Below are positions 39,701-47,936 of a DNA stretch of 64,000 nucleotides, in pieces (position 1 is the stretch's first letter; the number at the start of each line of letters is the position of its first letter). The stretch is from XYD12-FULL-36-8 sp964391015 (GTDB lineage Bacteria > Bacteroidota > Ignavibacteria > Ignavibacteriales > Ignavibacteriaceae), in contig CAYMKU010000012.1 in NCBI GenBank assembly GCA_964391015.1, positions 28,263-92,262 of the forward strand, in the 5' to 3' direction. Made by a program: the position numbers and the translations under genes. Below the pieces are notes generated by a model, which saw only the letters and a list, made by a program, of their open reading frames with translations, ran no database searches and was not told where the DNA came from.

Positions 39701-40701
39701 CTAATATCAATTCTGGTCATGGGATTTTTGTAATTAGTAATTCCTTGGTATCAGGGGGAAAAAACATTTTTATCAATAGAACAGGAATTGGAGTCGGAAG
39801 CAATGTTGCCACAACTTCATCAGCCATTTATCAAGAAATAGCCGGTCTTTATTCGTCATCCTTGGATTTCTATTCCATAAATCCACTATTTGTTGATCCT
39901 TCAATTGATGATTTTAGATTATCAAACGGCTCGCCTGCATATAACAACGGTGAAAACTTAGGTAGTGATCCAACAGGTAGAAGTCTGAGATACGACATGC
40001 TAGGAAATCTAAGAACAACTGATGATATTGGTGCGCTATTTTCTGCTGGTGGACAACAAACATCAAATGTGTTGAAAGTACTTCTTGAAGCACCTTATGA
40101 AAACGGCAGAATGAAAACAACATTAAATTCATTGAACCTACTACCCACAAACCAACCATATAATGTAAGTCCTTGGAACATCAACGACAACAGTACACTT
40201 GGTACCCCATTAAGTAGTTATGTTGATTGGGTGCTTGTTCAGTTACGTGACAGTTTAACCCACACAAAATATTCTAAGCCGGCAATTGTAACAGACGATG
40301 GAAGGGTTGTTAATACGGATGGATCAGCGTTTTCATTCTCCAATATTAATTCCGGTCAGTACTATATTGTTATAAATCATAGAAATCACCTCTCGATAAT
40401 GAGCAGCGAGAAAGTTCATGTATATAACAATGAAAGTATGAATTATAACTTCACCGATTCGCAAAATAGAGTATACGGTGAAAACGCACTAACCGACCTC
40501 GGCGGGGGCAAATTCGCTATGATTTCAGGAAATGGAGATGCAAACGGAGTTGTTAATGTACTAGACTTTGGTTTTGTAGCAAATAATTTATTAACAGCAG
40601 GCTATTTACAAGGTGATATGGATATGAATGGTGTAATTGAAATTTTGGATTACTCAAAGATTTATCAAAATTTGCTTAGGATAAATTATTTGCCAAATTG
40701 A
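36775..40701 (+). CDS. Secreted parallel beta-helix protein with internal duplication and dockerin-like C terminus
   Basis: A 1308-residue exported protein. A signal peptide (to about residue 20, ISFSQ) is followed by two large homologous halves. Each begins with the same block (NYYVANDGTGNFSTIAQVN at about 21 and NYFVAKDGSGNFSTIAQVN at about 596) and continues with right-handed beta-helix repeats full of N-N-x-I turns, typical of pectate-lyase or alginate-lyase-type folds. The last 200 residues are a different module: VDWVLVQLRD, IVINHRNHLSIMS and a pair of dockerin-like Ca-binding repeats (GDANGVVNVLDF, GDMDMNGVIEILDY). It could bind or cut a polysaccharide at the surface; no catalytic residues can be certified. 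It faces the VCBS protein, which shares the C-terminal module. Confidence 0.85.
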   Translation: MKKGLMLLVFLSLLITISFSQTNYYVANDGTGNFSTIAQVNSATLNPGDIVNFKSGQQFSDAILLCKSGVTYTTYGGTIQAIIGDSLGTARNYSIEINNKSNVTIDNLKILGTNKSNYSGTYASDGIKVFGVTNTSNRTTTPNLNIIIKNCIVIGGAMSFNQRAHGIYLEAAKGVNLLNNEISKFSIGIYASNPYGLLIEGNEIHHTHFKTYGTTIASLGGGGVGIEFFGLDYAFNPPKCWESDYSVTVRNNDIHDYERWCMATTTVGELIIEYNDFHDNLDERIYRGAIDHGGGVIKADDLTLGYGVQYPGPRGTIIRYNKMHNIGRHQTSLQYYIGATTWEPDGTVWLYKDYSSIDPTYGTNGYSIGNLVSGSGVQLQFYGNIVYDCGLVAFNKSTKSDGPNMVNEPYKDEIYNNTFWNVGFDPGYYAQYNSLGLVNSYNGAAAIRHVDKLPALHVRNNIIYYSNSRGSAIYSSNSPLYEGNNLIIKGNTLVTNLYTNQNDLTPPAAVFVALSGSYNHLGGTGIWGVIDTNSLFVDISNRDFRLKQGSIAINAGFDLGNDMLGNKISGMGYLNGTIDIGAFEFDGSPTTTSNYFVAKDGSGNFSTIAQVNSASLNPGNVVSFKSGQTFSDTTLICKAGVTYNTYGGSAQAVIGDSMGTLASTIKVTSNDITIDNLKIIGGSITHKIIDISGNNLKIKNCSIIGGSAGHSFGSYGIWSNGVSNTLINNNTIKNLYTGIEISNPNVLEISYNSIYNIWQSDGSPANGGGTGISIKAANIANGAWDCNYNTTIHHNEIYYYDRYAISSVSASKAIFEYNIVHDNLNETIYQGGIDCGGFAIFSTAGLPHPGTIGNIIRYNTIYDIRRHQSTPVYNLVGGGTFTTQGGGIISTGRSLDMWIHNNLIYNCDPIAISTGHSGNQTLNTHNYSIRVFNNTLYNVGKWSLISQYHYGGRSIVKVLDKTRVIVKNNIIKVDDSNINSGHGIFVISNSLVSGGKNIFINRTGIGVGSNVATTSSAIYQEIAGLYSSSLDFYSINPLFVDPSIDDFRLSNGSPAYNNGENLGSDPTGRSLRYDMLGNLRTTDDIGALFSAGGQQTSNVLKVLLEAPYENGRMKTTLNSLNLLPTNQPYNVSPWNINDNSTLGTPLSSYVDWVLVQLRDSLTHTKYSKPAIVTDDGRVVNTDGSAFSFSNINSGQYYIVINHRNHLSIMSSEKVHVYNNESMNYNFTDSQNRVYGENALTDLGGGKFAMISGNGDANGVVNVLDFGFVANNLLTAGYLQGDMDMNGVIEILDYSKIYQNLLRINYLPN

Positions 40702-40730
40702 ATGAACTAAAGTTTTAATAGAAAAATCAT

Positions 40731-43700
40731 TTAAAATTCATGCAGAGGAGAATTTGTTCCAACAAATAACTCTGCATTTTTTTTAACAATCTCTAAATCA
40801 GATCCATCAACCAAATCATCTCCATTCAGATCTGAAATTACATATCCCGTAAGTCCTATAGTTACACCAGAATAAACAAATGAAACGTCATCCAAATCTA
40901 CATAACCATCTTTATCTACATCTCCCGAATAAATACACCATTTGGATCCCTTCATATATAAATTAGTCCCATAAGCACTCAAAGAATCAGAAGTAAAATC
41001 ATAAATAGTTAATTCTCCCCGTGCAAATGATGTCCCACCTTCTTTGCTCCATGTTTCAATACTGTTACGATGATTAATAACAAGATAATAATTTCCAGCA
41101 GGGGCATTCAAAAAATTAAATTGTCCAACAAAAGTTAATGAATCAATCACTGCTTGCGAAGAATCAATTATTGCATAAGGAGGAGAAATATCACGTAAAT
41201 ATGCTTTCATTGTGTCTTTCATATTTAGCTTATCATTTACTTCATCATATAAACCTTCTGGAATTATTCTTATAGCAACAGAAATAAATGGCTGTATATC
41301 AATACTTCTTGAAAAGGCAATAAATACATCCCAGTCACCTGTATTTTCTAATAAAATTGAACCAAACGCTAGATTATTACTTTTATATGAACCTCCAACA
41401 AAGAAAATCTCAGAATTAAATATTGCTACACTCTTACAAATATCAGAAGAATTACCTGAAGATTTTGTAACCCATAATAAATTACCTTGAGAATTAAATT
41501 TTGCAATGAAAATATCAGCAGTATTATTCGAGCCGCTATTTACTAGCTTTGAATGACCAATCGATAAAGAATCGCTTACAAATGAACCAACGATAAAAAT
41601 ATTTTCATATTCATCTAAAGAAATATCATATGATTCATCGGAAAGCGATCCCTTTCCTGAAACAGCCCAGACAGCATTTCCACTTAAATCAAGCTTAGCT
41701 ATATATATATCATTTAGCCCTTGATTTTTATTCACCAATGTGAATGAACCGAAATTTATTAAGTTGCTAGCATAGGACCCTGTGATATAACTTTTCCCGT
41801 CCTTGCTAACATCAACCTTTTGTCCGAAATCGCTATCAAGCCCTCCCCATTTTTTTGCCCAAGCAAAATTTCCTGCGAAATCATATTTGACAATAAAAAC
41901 ATCAGCAGATTTATCGGTGTTGGAATTTAGCAAAGTATAGTTATCAAAGACTATGTTTTGGCTTGTAAACGAACCAATTACATAACAATTGCCCACTCCA
42001 TCAAAAGCAACCCCATTACCCCAGTCATAACTGCTGTTACCAATGCCACTCCTGGCCCAAATTACATTGCCAGAGGGAGCATATTTCGCAATGAAAATAT
42101 CGTCTGTATTAGTACCTGCTAAAACTGTGTTCCCGAAAGTAATTATTGAACTAGCATATGACCCTGTAATGAAACTATTACCTACAGAGTCCACAGCAAT
42201 TCCATTGATTACATCCATTGCACTGCCTCCAGCAGATGTTGCCCATATGACATTTCCGCTCGAATTCAATTTGACAAGAAATAAATCAGCTGACTTATTC
42301 ATCGTAGAATTATATAAAGTAAATGTACCAAAATTAATTGAAGGGCTTTCAAATCCTCCTCCAATAAAAATATTTCCGAGACTATCAACATCTACATCTG
42401 TTGCATATTCTTTTCCGATACCACCAAATGTTTTTGCCCAAGCAACATTCCCCTGTGAACTATACTTTACTAAAAAAATATCATCATTGGTGTTCAAGTT
42501 ATTTAATATAATTCCCGAAAAATTAATTGTTGGACTATTATATGTGCCTAAAAGATATGAATTGCCCCATTTATCAACTGTAATAGCGTGCCCGAATTCT
42601 TTGGATGTTCCATTTCCGCTTTTAGCCCCTTGCCATAAAGGTTCAGAATTAACGGGTAAAACAAAACTCTGTTCGGCAGAAAAATTTGACCCGGCAAAAC
42701 AATTATCAATTGCCTGTACACTCCAGTAATATGTTCCATTAGGTAAATCTCTAATTATCCAACTAGTGTCATGGTTCGTATTTCCTAAACTGATTATTCG
42801 ATTGAATCCGTTCTGTAAGTTTGACATAGGAGATACAACATCCATTCCGCGTGAGTTAGTGCCAATAATAATATTATATTTCAATGCTTCTGCAGGTGTT
42901 TCATTGTCTTCCGATTTATTCCATCTGAACGTCACTTCATTTCCATTGATACTTGTGGAAAGATTAGCAGGAGCTTCAGGTAGGAAATTATAACTTAAAG
43001 ATTTATTTATGTATAACTTTGTAACTATAGTGTCCCCAATGTTGCCAGTCACAAGCAAATCTAAATCCTGATCATTATCAAAGTCACCCCACGAAGCGGA
43101 ACTGAAAAAGATCTTAACAGGTATTAGTGTTGGTATGTCAAAAAAATTCCCATTCCCATTGTTTCTGTATATGCGTGATTTAATAAAAGGAGGAAAATTC
43201 GTAACACCAGTTAGAAATAAGTCAAGACTACCATCATTATCATAATCACCCCATTCGGCAGAACTATAACACACACCATCTAAGTTTATTAAAGTCTGAT
43301 CAGAAAAGCTATTGCTTCCATCATTTTTATAAATCTTGGTCACAGCATTGCTACCTGTTGTACCAGTTAATAGAATATCCAATCTTCCATCATTATTATA
43401 ATCTCCCCAACTTGCAGTTCCATCAGACAAGCCGGTTAATGCAATTGAAGATTGGAATGAAAACGTATTATTTCCATCATTACGATAAATTTTAGATACA
43501 CGAGAATCTCCCGATTGTCCTATTAACAATAAATCCAAATCGTTATCATTATCATAATCACCCCAAGCAACAGAACTATTCTTTAATCCTGTAAGCATAA
43601 TTGACGTTTGATTGGAGAACGAATTATTACCATGATTACAATAAATTCTTGAGATAGGTCCTGACGTTGTTTGACCAGACAATATAAAATCAATTTTTCC

Positions 43701-44165
43701 GTCATTATTATAATCAGCCCATGCTACAGATCCACTATATATGCCTGGAAGTAAAATCGAAGTTTGTTCAGAAAATAAGTTATTACCATCATTTCGGTAT
43801 ATCTTGGTTACAGGATCTTCGGCAATGAGAGAGGTGTTTCCCGCTAAAAGTAAATCCAAGTCGCCATCATTATCATAATCACCCCATGCTGCTGAACTAA
43901 GATATACTCCCGTAAATGTTATTGAGGATTGTTCGGTGAATGTGCTGTTACCATCGTTTCTGTATAATTTAGTTACAATATTGTTTCCAGACGTTAAACC
44001 GGTCAATAATAGATCTAAATCATTATCGTTATCGTAATCACCCCAATCGGTTGATCCAAACCAAAGACCTTCAAACTGAATTGTAGTTTGCTCTTCGAAC
44101 TGCTGTGAGAAAGAAATTGATAGCCCCCACAAACTATATATCACTCCATACAGAATATTCTTCAT
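40731..44165 (-). CDS. Secreted VCBS/FG-GAP and SBBP-repeat protein with dockerin-like C terminus
   Basis: An 1144-residue exported protein. A signal peptide is followed by about eight VCBS/FG-GAP repeats (SVAWGDYDNDGDLDLLLAG pattern, Ca-binding Asp ladder) to about residue 390, an Fn3-like segment (PEAPANLSTS), and about ten SBBP-type beta-propeller repeats (GNVIWATSAGG, DSLGNIFIGG). The C-terminal module has YLRDISPPY, VINHRNSIETW, and a dockerin-like end (SGDVDKDGYVDLDD, SDLNGDDLVDGSD). This resembles surface adhesion or matrix proteins. The gene ends 29 bases from the stop of the beta-helix gene, so they converge. Confidence 0.9.
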   Translation of the reverse strand: MKNILYGVIYSLWGLSISFSQQFEEQTTIQFEGLWFGSTDWGDYDNDNDLDLLLTGLTSGNNIVTKLYRNDGNSTFTEQSSITFTGVYLSSAAWGDYDNDGDLDLLLAGNTSLIAEDPVTKIYRNDGNNLFSEQTSILLPGIYSGSVAWADYNNDGKIDFILSGQTTSGPISRIYCNHGNNSFSNQTSIMLTGLKNSSVAWGDYDNDNDLDLLLIGQSGDSRVSKIYRNDGNNTFSFQSSIALTGLSDGTASWGDYNNDGRLDILLTGTTGSNAVTKIYKNDGSNSFSDQTLINLDGVCYSSAEWGDYDNDGSLDLFLTGVTNFPPFIKSRIYRNNGNGNFFDIPTLIPVKIFFSSASWGDFDNDQDLDLLVTGNIGDTIVTKLYINKSLSYNFLPEAPANLSTSINGNEVTFRWNKSEDNETPAEALKYNIIIGTNSRGMDVVSPMSNLQNGFNRIISLGNTNHDTSWIIRDLPNGTYYWSVQAIDNCFAGSNFSAEQSFVLPVNSEPLWQGAKSGNGTSKEFGHAITVDKWGNSYLLGTYNSPTINFSGIILNNLNTNDDIFLVKYSSQGNVAWAKTFGGIGKEYATDVDVDSLGNIFIGGGFESPSINFGTFTLYNSTMNKSADLFLVKLNSSGNVIWATSAGGSAMDVINGIAVDSVGNSFITGSYASSIITFGNTVLAGTNTDDIFIAKYAPSGNVIWARSGIGNSSYDWGNGVAFDGVGNCYVIGSFTSQNIVFDNYTLLNSNTDKSADVFIVKYDFAGNFAWAKKWGGLDSDFGQKVDVSKDGKSYITGSYASNLINFGSFTLVNKNQGLNDIYIAKLDLSGNAVWAVSGKGSLSDESYDISLDEYENIFIVGSFVSDSLSIGHSKLVNSGSNNTADIFIAKFNSQGNLLWVTKSSGNSSDICKSVAIFNSEIFFVGGSYKSNNLAFGSILLENTGDWDVFIAFSRSIDIQPFISVAIRIIPEGLYDEVNDKLNMKDTMKAYLRDISPPYAIIDSSQAVIDSLTFVGQFNFLNAPAGNYYLVINHRNSIETWSKEGGTSFARGELTIYDFTSDSLSAYGTNLYMKGSKWCIYSGDVDKDGYVDLDDVSFVYSGVTIGLTGYVISDLNGDDLVDGSDLEIVKKNAELFVGTNSPLHEF

Positions 44166-44479
44166 AGAATCACTCTTAAATTCATTATGATTTTTGATAT
44201 ATCTGAATTTTGTTTAATGTGTCTAACACACCCTTCCAAGAATCCAAATAATTTCACTATTGAGAATAATTAATTATTTGTCGCGTTAAACACGCTTAAA
44301 TATAATTAGAAATGGATTTAAGTTCAAAGTTTTTTGAATAATAATAAATGATGGTAGAGATCAGTGTTTAATCTTAACTTAAACACAAAATAGTCTTTAC
44401 GATATTTCGGAATGCAACAGACTTAGTAATAAAAAGTAAAGAAGAAAGGAGAGAAGTTTTATATTTATTCACAAATAAC
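44166..44479. other. Spacer upstream of the VCBS protein gene
   Basis: AT-rich, with no ORF. It probably carries the promoter of the VCBS protein gene on the minus strand. It ends at the tRNA-Thr fragment. Confidence 0.4.
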
Positions 44480-44532
44480 TGAGCTGGCGATGGGACTCGA
44501 ACCCGCAACCTGCTGATTACAAATCAGCAAGA
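44480..44532 (-). pseudogene. 3' fragment of a tRNA-Thr(UGU) gene, likely attachment-site scar
   Basis: On the minus strand the sequence contains the full anticodon arm (GCTGATTTGTAATCAGC, anticodon TGT), the variable region, the T arm (GCGGGTTCGAGTCCCAT) and the 3' acceptor strand CGCCAGC. The 5' acceptor strand GCTGGCG and the D arm are missing; instead unrelated AT-rich sequence runs directly into the anticodon stem. A 3' tRNA half ending at the anticodon stem is the classic product of tyrosine-recombinase integration into a tRNA gene. It adjoins the restriction-modification island. The alternative, a very degenerate functional tRNA, would need an unacceptable D arm. Confidence 0.75.
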
Positions 44533-44653
44533 TATTTTTATTCTCAAAATTTTATCGCCATAACTTATTGTAATTAAGGCGGTTGCAGAATCACGTTTTT
44601 TGATATTTATCGCTGAAGTAGTAACTGAAGTAGTAAAATTATATAATTCTAAA

Positions 44654-46117
44654 TCACTTCCCATTCAAACCTTCGACAATCTCTTTGAAGCTTGCAAGAC
44701 CGGCTTCAACATTTTCTATAATCTCTAATGCAAGTACATCGGGAGCGGGAAGGTTTTCCATATCGCCCAGACTCTCATCTTTTAACCAGAAAATATCAAG
44801 GTTAGTTTTGTCCCGCGCAATGATTTCATCGTAAGTAAATTTCTTAAACCGCTCTGTTTCTTTCCTCTTGAATCTGTTATTCGGATTGTAGCACACAACA
44901 AAATCTTTCAAGTTATCAAATTTCATCTGTTGGGTTTTTAACGTGAAGTGGATGTTTGTGCGAAGATCATAAATCCAAACATCTTTCGTCCAAGGAGTTT
45001 TAGCGGCTGGTTTGTTGTCAAAGAAAATTACATTTGCTTTTACTCCTTGTGCATAAAATATTCCTGTAGGCAATCTCAATATCGTATTGAAGTCTGTACT
45101 TTTCAGCAATTCTTTTCTTACGGTTTCCCCTGCCCCGCCTTCGAATAGAACATTATCTGGCACAACCACTGCAGCTTTGCCATCAGCTTTAAGCATTGAA
45201 CGGACATGCTGAACAAAATTTAATTGTTTGTTTGACGTTGTTGTCCAGAAATCTTGCCGTTCATAGGTGAGAGTATCTTTACTTTGTGTTCCGTCTTCAT
45301 TCGAAATTGTAATGCTGCTTTTCTTACCAAAAGGCGGATTTGTTAACACAAAATCAAATTTCTGTGATGGTGAAGCAAGTAAGCTGTCTGCTCTTTCAAT
45401 TGGGGGCTCACTGTTCAAATCGCCAATATTGTGTAGGTATAAGTTCATCAGACAAAGACGCGCTGCATTTGGGACGATTTCCCAACCACGGAAAGTTTTG
45501 AATTTGAGGAATTCTTTTTCCGATTTATCCAACGTGAATCTCTTCTCATCTGAAATAAAATCATAAGCAGCGAGAAAGAATCCACCAGTACCACAAGCCG
45601 GATCGGCAATGGTTTTCTTTGGCTCCGGTCGAATGCACTCAACCATCGCTTTTATAAGAGAGCGCGGAGTAAAGTATTGCCCCGCACCGGATTTTGTATC
45701 CTCAGCATTTTTTTCAAGCAGACCCTCATAAATATCGCCTTTAACATCTGCTCCAAGTACAACCCAGTTTTCATCATCAATCAATTGAATGAGTTTGTAG
45801 AGTTTTGCGGGATCCTGAATTTTATTCTGAGATTTGAAAAATATTTCCCCAATCATTCCTTTTTCTTTACCAAGCTCATTTAGAATTTTTATGTAATGAG
45901 CTTCAAGCTCGGCACCGCTTTTATTTTGCAGACTTTCCCAATTAAGCTTTTTAGGAATTTGAATTTCTCTGTTATACGGCGGTTTAGAATACTCATCAGC
46001 CATTTTGAGAAAGAGGAGATATGTAAGCTGCTCAACATAGTCGCCGTAGCTTACGCCGTCATCTCTTAATGTATTACAGTAATTCCAAACTCGCTGTACT
46101 ATTGATGCGGTAGTCAT
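44654..46117 (-). CDS. hsdM: Type I restriction-modification methyltransferase subunit
   Basis: A 487-residue N6-adenine DNA methyltransferase. The HsdM N-terminal helical domain (VWNYCNTLRDDGVSYGDYV) is followed by motif I ADPACGTGGF (171-180, AdoMet site) and catalytic motif IV NPPF (260-263); GQYFTPRSLIKAMVECI marks the motif X region. With HsdS it methylates the recognition site; with HsdR it completes the restriction complex. It is the last gene of the system in the transcription direction, separated from hsdS by the fic and four-helix-bundle genes. The sequence is full-length and looks functional. Confidence 0.95.
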   Translation of the reverse strand: MTTASIVQRVWNYCNTLRDDGVSYGDYVEQLTYLLFLKMADEYSKPPYNREIQIPKKLNWESLQNKSGAELEAHYIKILNELGKEKGMIGEIFFKSQNKIQDPAKLYKLIQLIDDENWVVLGADVKGDIYEGLLEKNAEDTKSGAGQYFTPRSLIKAMVECIRPEPKKTIADPACGTGGFFLAAYDFISDEKRFTLDKSEKEFLKFKTFRGWEIVPNAARLCLMNLYLHNIGDLNSEPPIERADSLLASPSQKFDFVLTNPPFGKKSSITISNEDGTQSKDTLTYERQDFWTTTSNKQLNFVQHVRSMLKADGKAAVVVPDNVLFEGGAGETVRKELLKSTDFNTILRLPTGIFYAQGVKANVIFFDNKPAAKTPWTKDVWIYDLRTNIHFTLKTQQMKFDNLKDFVVCYNPNNRFKRKETERFKKFTYDEIIARDKTNLDIFWLKDESLGDMENLPAPDVLALEIIENVEAGLASFKEIVEGLNGK

Positions 46118-46150
46118 AATGAATAATTAAGAATTAATAATGAATAATTA
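46118..46150. repeat. Dispersed AT-rich repeat copy 1
   Basis: AATGAATAATTAAGAATTAA followed by TAATGAATAATTA, directly upstream of the hsdM start. It belongs to a family of repeats built from AATGAAGAATTAA/AATGAATAATTAA words found at three more places in this island. Confidence 0.7.
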
Positions 46151-46513
46151 TTTGTTTGATTTTGACGTTTTTAATATTGCACTAAGTAACTTTAACAGTT
46201 CCTCACAATCCTCTAAAATTGATTGACCAGATTTTTTATCCAAGTAATAACTATCTATTAAAAGTCGAATCCAATAATGTGTTTCTTTCGATTCTTTTAA
46301 TGCAATTTGAAGTTTAGCGATAAAATCAGCTTTAGATTGACCGCCAATTGCTTCCTCTATATTAGCACCGATACTGGTTCCACTTTTAAGAATTTGTTTT
46401 GACAATACAAACTCTTTCTTCTCTTCGATTAGATATTTATAAAGTTTAACAACCCTTAAAGCGAATTGAAAACTTTTAATTTGTATTGGATTTTCTTTCT
46501 TCATTTCATTCAA
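46148..46513 (-). CDS. Four-helix-bundle protein (S23/IVP-like)
   Basis: A 121-residue all-helical protein matching the four-helix-bundle family related to proteins encoded by 23S rRNA intervening sequences and to Avd. Diagnostic segments are FALRVVKLYKYLIEE, SGTSIGANIEEAIGGQSKAD and IALKESKETHYWIRLL. Such proteins form pentamers and often bind nucleic acid. These genes are often loose passengers in mobile or repeat contexts, as here, where it is flanked by AT-rich repeats on both sides. A role in the restriction system is not implied. Confidence 0.9.
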   Translation of the reverse strand: MNEMKKENPIQIKSFQFALRVVKLYKYLIEEKKEFVLSKQILKSGTSIGANIEEAIGGQSKADFIAKLQIALKESKETHYWIRLLIDSYYLDKKSGQSILEDCEELLKLLSAILKTSKSNK

Positions 46514-46563
46514 TTCTTAATTCTTCATTATTAATTATTCATTCTTCACTATCCATTATTCAT
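46507..46563. repeat. Dispersed AT-rich repeat copy 2
   Basis: Between the four-helix-bundle and fic genes: words ATTCAATTCTTAATTCTTC and ATTATTAATTATTCATTC, the complement of copy 1, so the passenger gene is flanked by inverted copies. Confidence 0.7.
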
Positions 46564-47695
46564 CCCTAAAAAGGTTTAAATAGTCGCTAAATTCAAACTC
46601 ACGGTTTCTCTTCCACCCCGTTTTTTCATTCAAAATTCCTAATCTCTCAAAATCTGATAGAATGGAGTTTGCTGTTGGCAAAGACACTTTTAATTCTTCC
46701 TGAATATCATGTGCATTAAGAACCGGTTTCCTGAATAGATATGTCATTAACGATTTTGCTGTCGGCAGCTTCTTTCCAAGCGTAATTAATTTTTTATCTT
46801 CAATCTGTTCCTTAAGTTTTAGAATAGCTTTAAAGGTATCAATTCCATTTTCGCTGGTTTCAATTATTCCAACAAGAAAAAATTTCAGCCATTGAACTAG
46901 ATTATTTTTAACTCGTACATTATTAAGATTATCATAGTAAAGCTGGCGATGCTTTTCAAAGTAATTAGATAAATAAAGTGATGGCTTCGTAAGCAAACCG
47001 GAACTAACTAAGTAAAGTGTAATTAACAATCTTCCGATTCTTCCGTTACCATCAAGAAACGGGTGTATGGTTTCAAACTGATAGTGAGCTATTCCGGCTC
47101 TTATTAGGACAGGTACATCTAATTGATCATTGTGCAGAAAATTTTCTAGGTCACTCATCAGTTCGTTTACTTCTGCGTGAACAGGGGGAATATATGTCGC
47201 GTCCTTAAGAGCAGCTCCTCCAATCCAGTTTTGGCTAGTTCTGAATTCCCCCGGATTTCGATGTTCACCTCTCACACCACTCATTAAAATTTTGTGCGCT
47301 TCTTTTAATAACCTTGTTGAGAGCGGCAGAGTTTTCAATTTTCTTATTGAAGTATTCATCGCTTCAATATAGTTGTGGACTTCTTGCCAGTCATCTTTGC
47401 GTTCCGGAGCTATTTCTGAACCTTTCTTTAGCGCTTCTTCCAGTTCAGCCTGTGTTCCTTCTATTTTACTGGATTTAGTTGCTTCTTTGGCAACATGCAT
47501 TTCAATAAATATATCAACATCCGGTACGTGCGATGAAAACGCATCTAATGCACCGAGTTTTCTGTTTGCCTCCGCAAGCAAAGTGTTTAATTTTCCATCT
47601 ATCCAAGTCCATGAATCATTTATCCTTGTCGGGGAGAAACTTTTGTATTCGTATTGTTGTAAATATTTGCCGCTTTTAAATTCTTCTATTTTCAT
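46556..47695 (-). CDS. fic: Fic-domain AMP-transferase with N-terminal inhibitory helix and C-terminal winged helix
   Basis: A 379-residue Fic protein. The catalytic motif HPFLDGNGRIGR is complete (H211). The N terminus carries the autoinhibitory motif S75-S-K-I-E79-G80, which fits the [S/T]xxxE[G/N] rule for class II Fic proteins, so the enzyme is likely held in check until activated. The C terminus (TAKSLMTYLFRKPVLNAHDI, then TANSILSDFERLGIL) is a winged-helix DNA-binding domain. Fic enzymes transfer AMP onto hydroxyl side chains of target proteins. It lies between hsdS and hsdM, where Fic genes are often found as restriction-locus accessories; the target is unknown. Confidence 0.93.
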   Translation of the reverse strand: MKIEEFKSGKYLQQYEYKSFSPTRINDSWTWIDGKLNTLLAEANRKLGALDAFSSHVPDVDIFIEMHVAKEATKSSKIEGTQAELEEALKKGSEIAPERKDDWQEVHNYIEAMNTSIRKLKTLPLSTRLLKEAHKILMSGVRGEHRNPGEFRTSQNWIGGAALKDATYIPPVHAEVNELMSDLENFLHNDQLDVPVLIRAGIAHYQFETIHPFLDGNGRIGRLLITLYLVSSGLLTKPSLYLSNYFEKHRQLYYDNLNNVRVKNNLVQWLKFFLVGIIETSENGIDTFKAILKLKEQIEDKKLITLGKKLPTAKSLMTYLFRKPVLNAHDIQEELKVSLPTANSILSDFERLGILNEKTGWKRNREFEFSDYLNLFRDE

Positions 47696-47936
47696 TGATT
47701 TTCGGACTTTTCCTTTAACTATAAATATTTATAATTAAATATAACGCATTTACCTTGATTATAATAAACTTTAATTAAACATAGAATATATCAGCTAAAG
47801 ATGTCATCATTCCAATTTTCCGTTAAACTAACTTGCCTTCAAACGCTTGTTTTGTAATGAAGAATGAAGAATTAATAATTCCTATTCTGTATTCATTTTT
47901 CATTATTCATTCTTAATTATTAATTATTAATTTGCC
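47696..47936. repeat. Intergenic spacer with dispersed AT-rich inverted repeat copy 3 (about 47856-47931)
   Basis: Between fic and hsdS. The left arm AATGAAGAATGAAGAATTAA and the right arm TCATTATTCATTCTTAATTA are complementary in words, giving a long AT-rich hairpin. No gene is seen in the remaining part. Confidence 0.65.

Noticed and set aside
42043..42729. 228-residue plus-strand open frame
   Set aside because: It lies entirely antisense to the repetitive VCBS/SBBP gene, has no start signal, and arises from the repeat composition.
44480..44560. A complete tRNA-Thr using TGGCGAT/ATCGCCA as acceptor
   Set aside because: That pairing would leave only three bases for the T-stem strand, and there is no D arm; the canonical acceptor partner GCTGGCG is absent.
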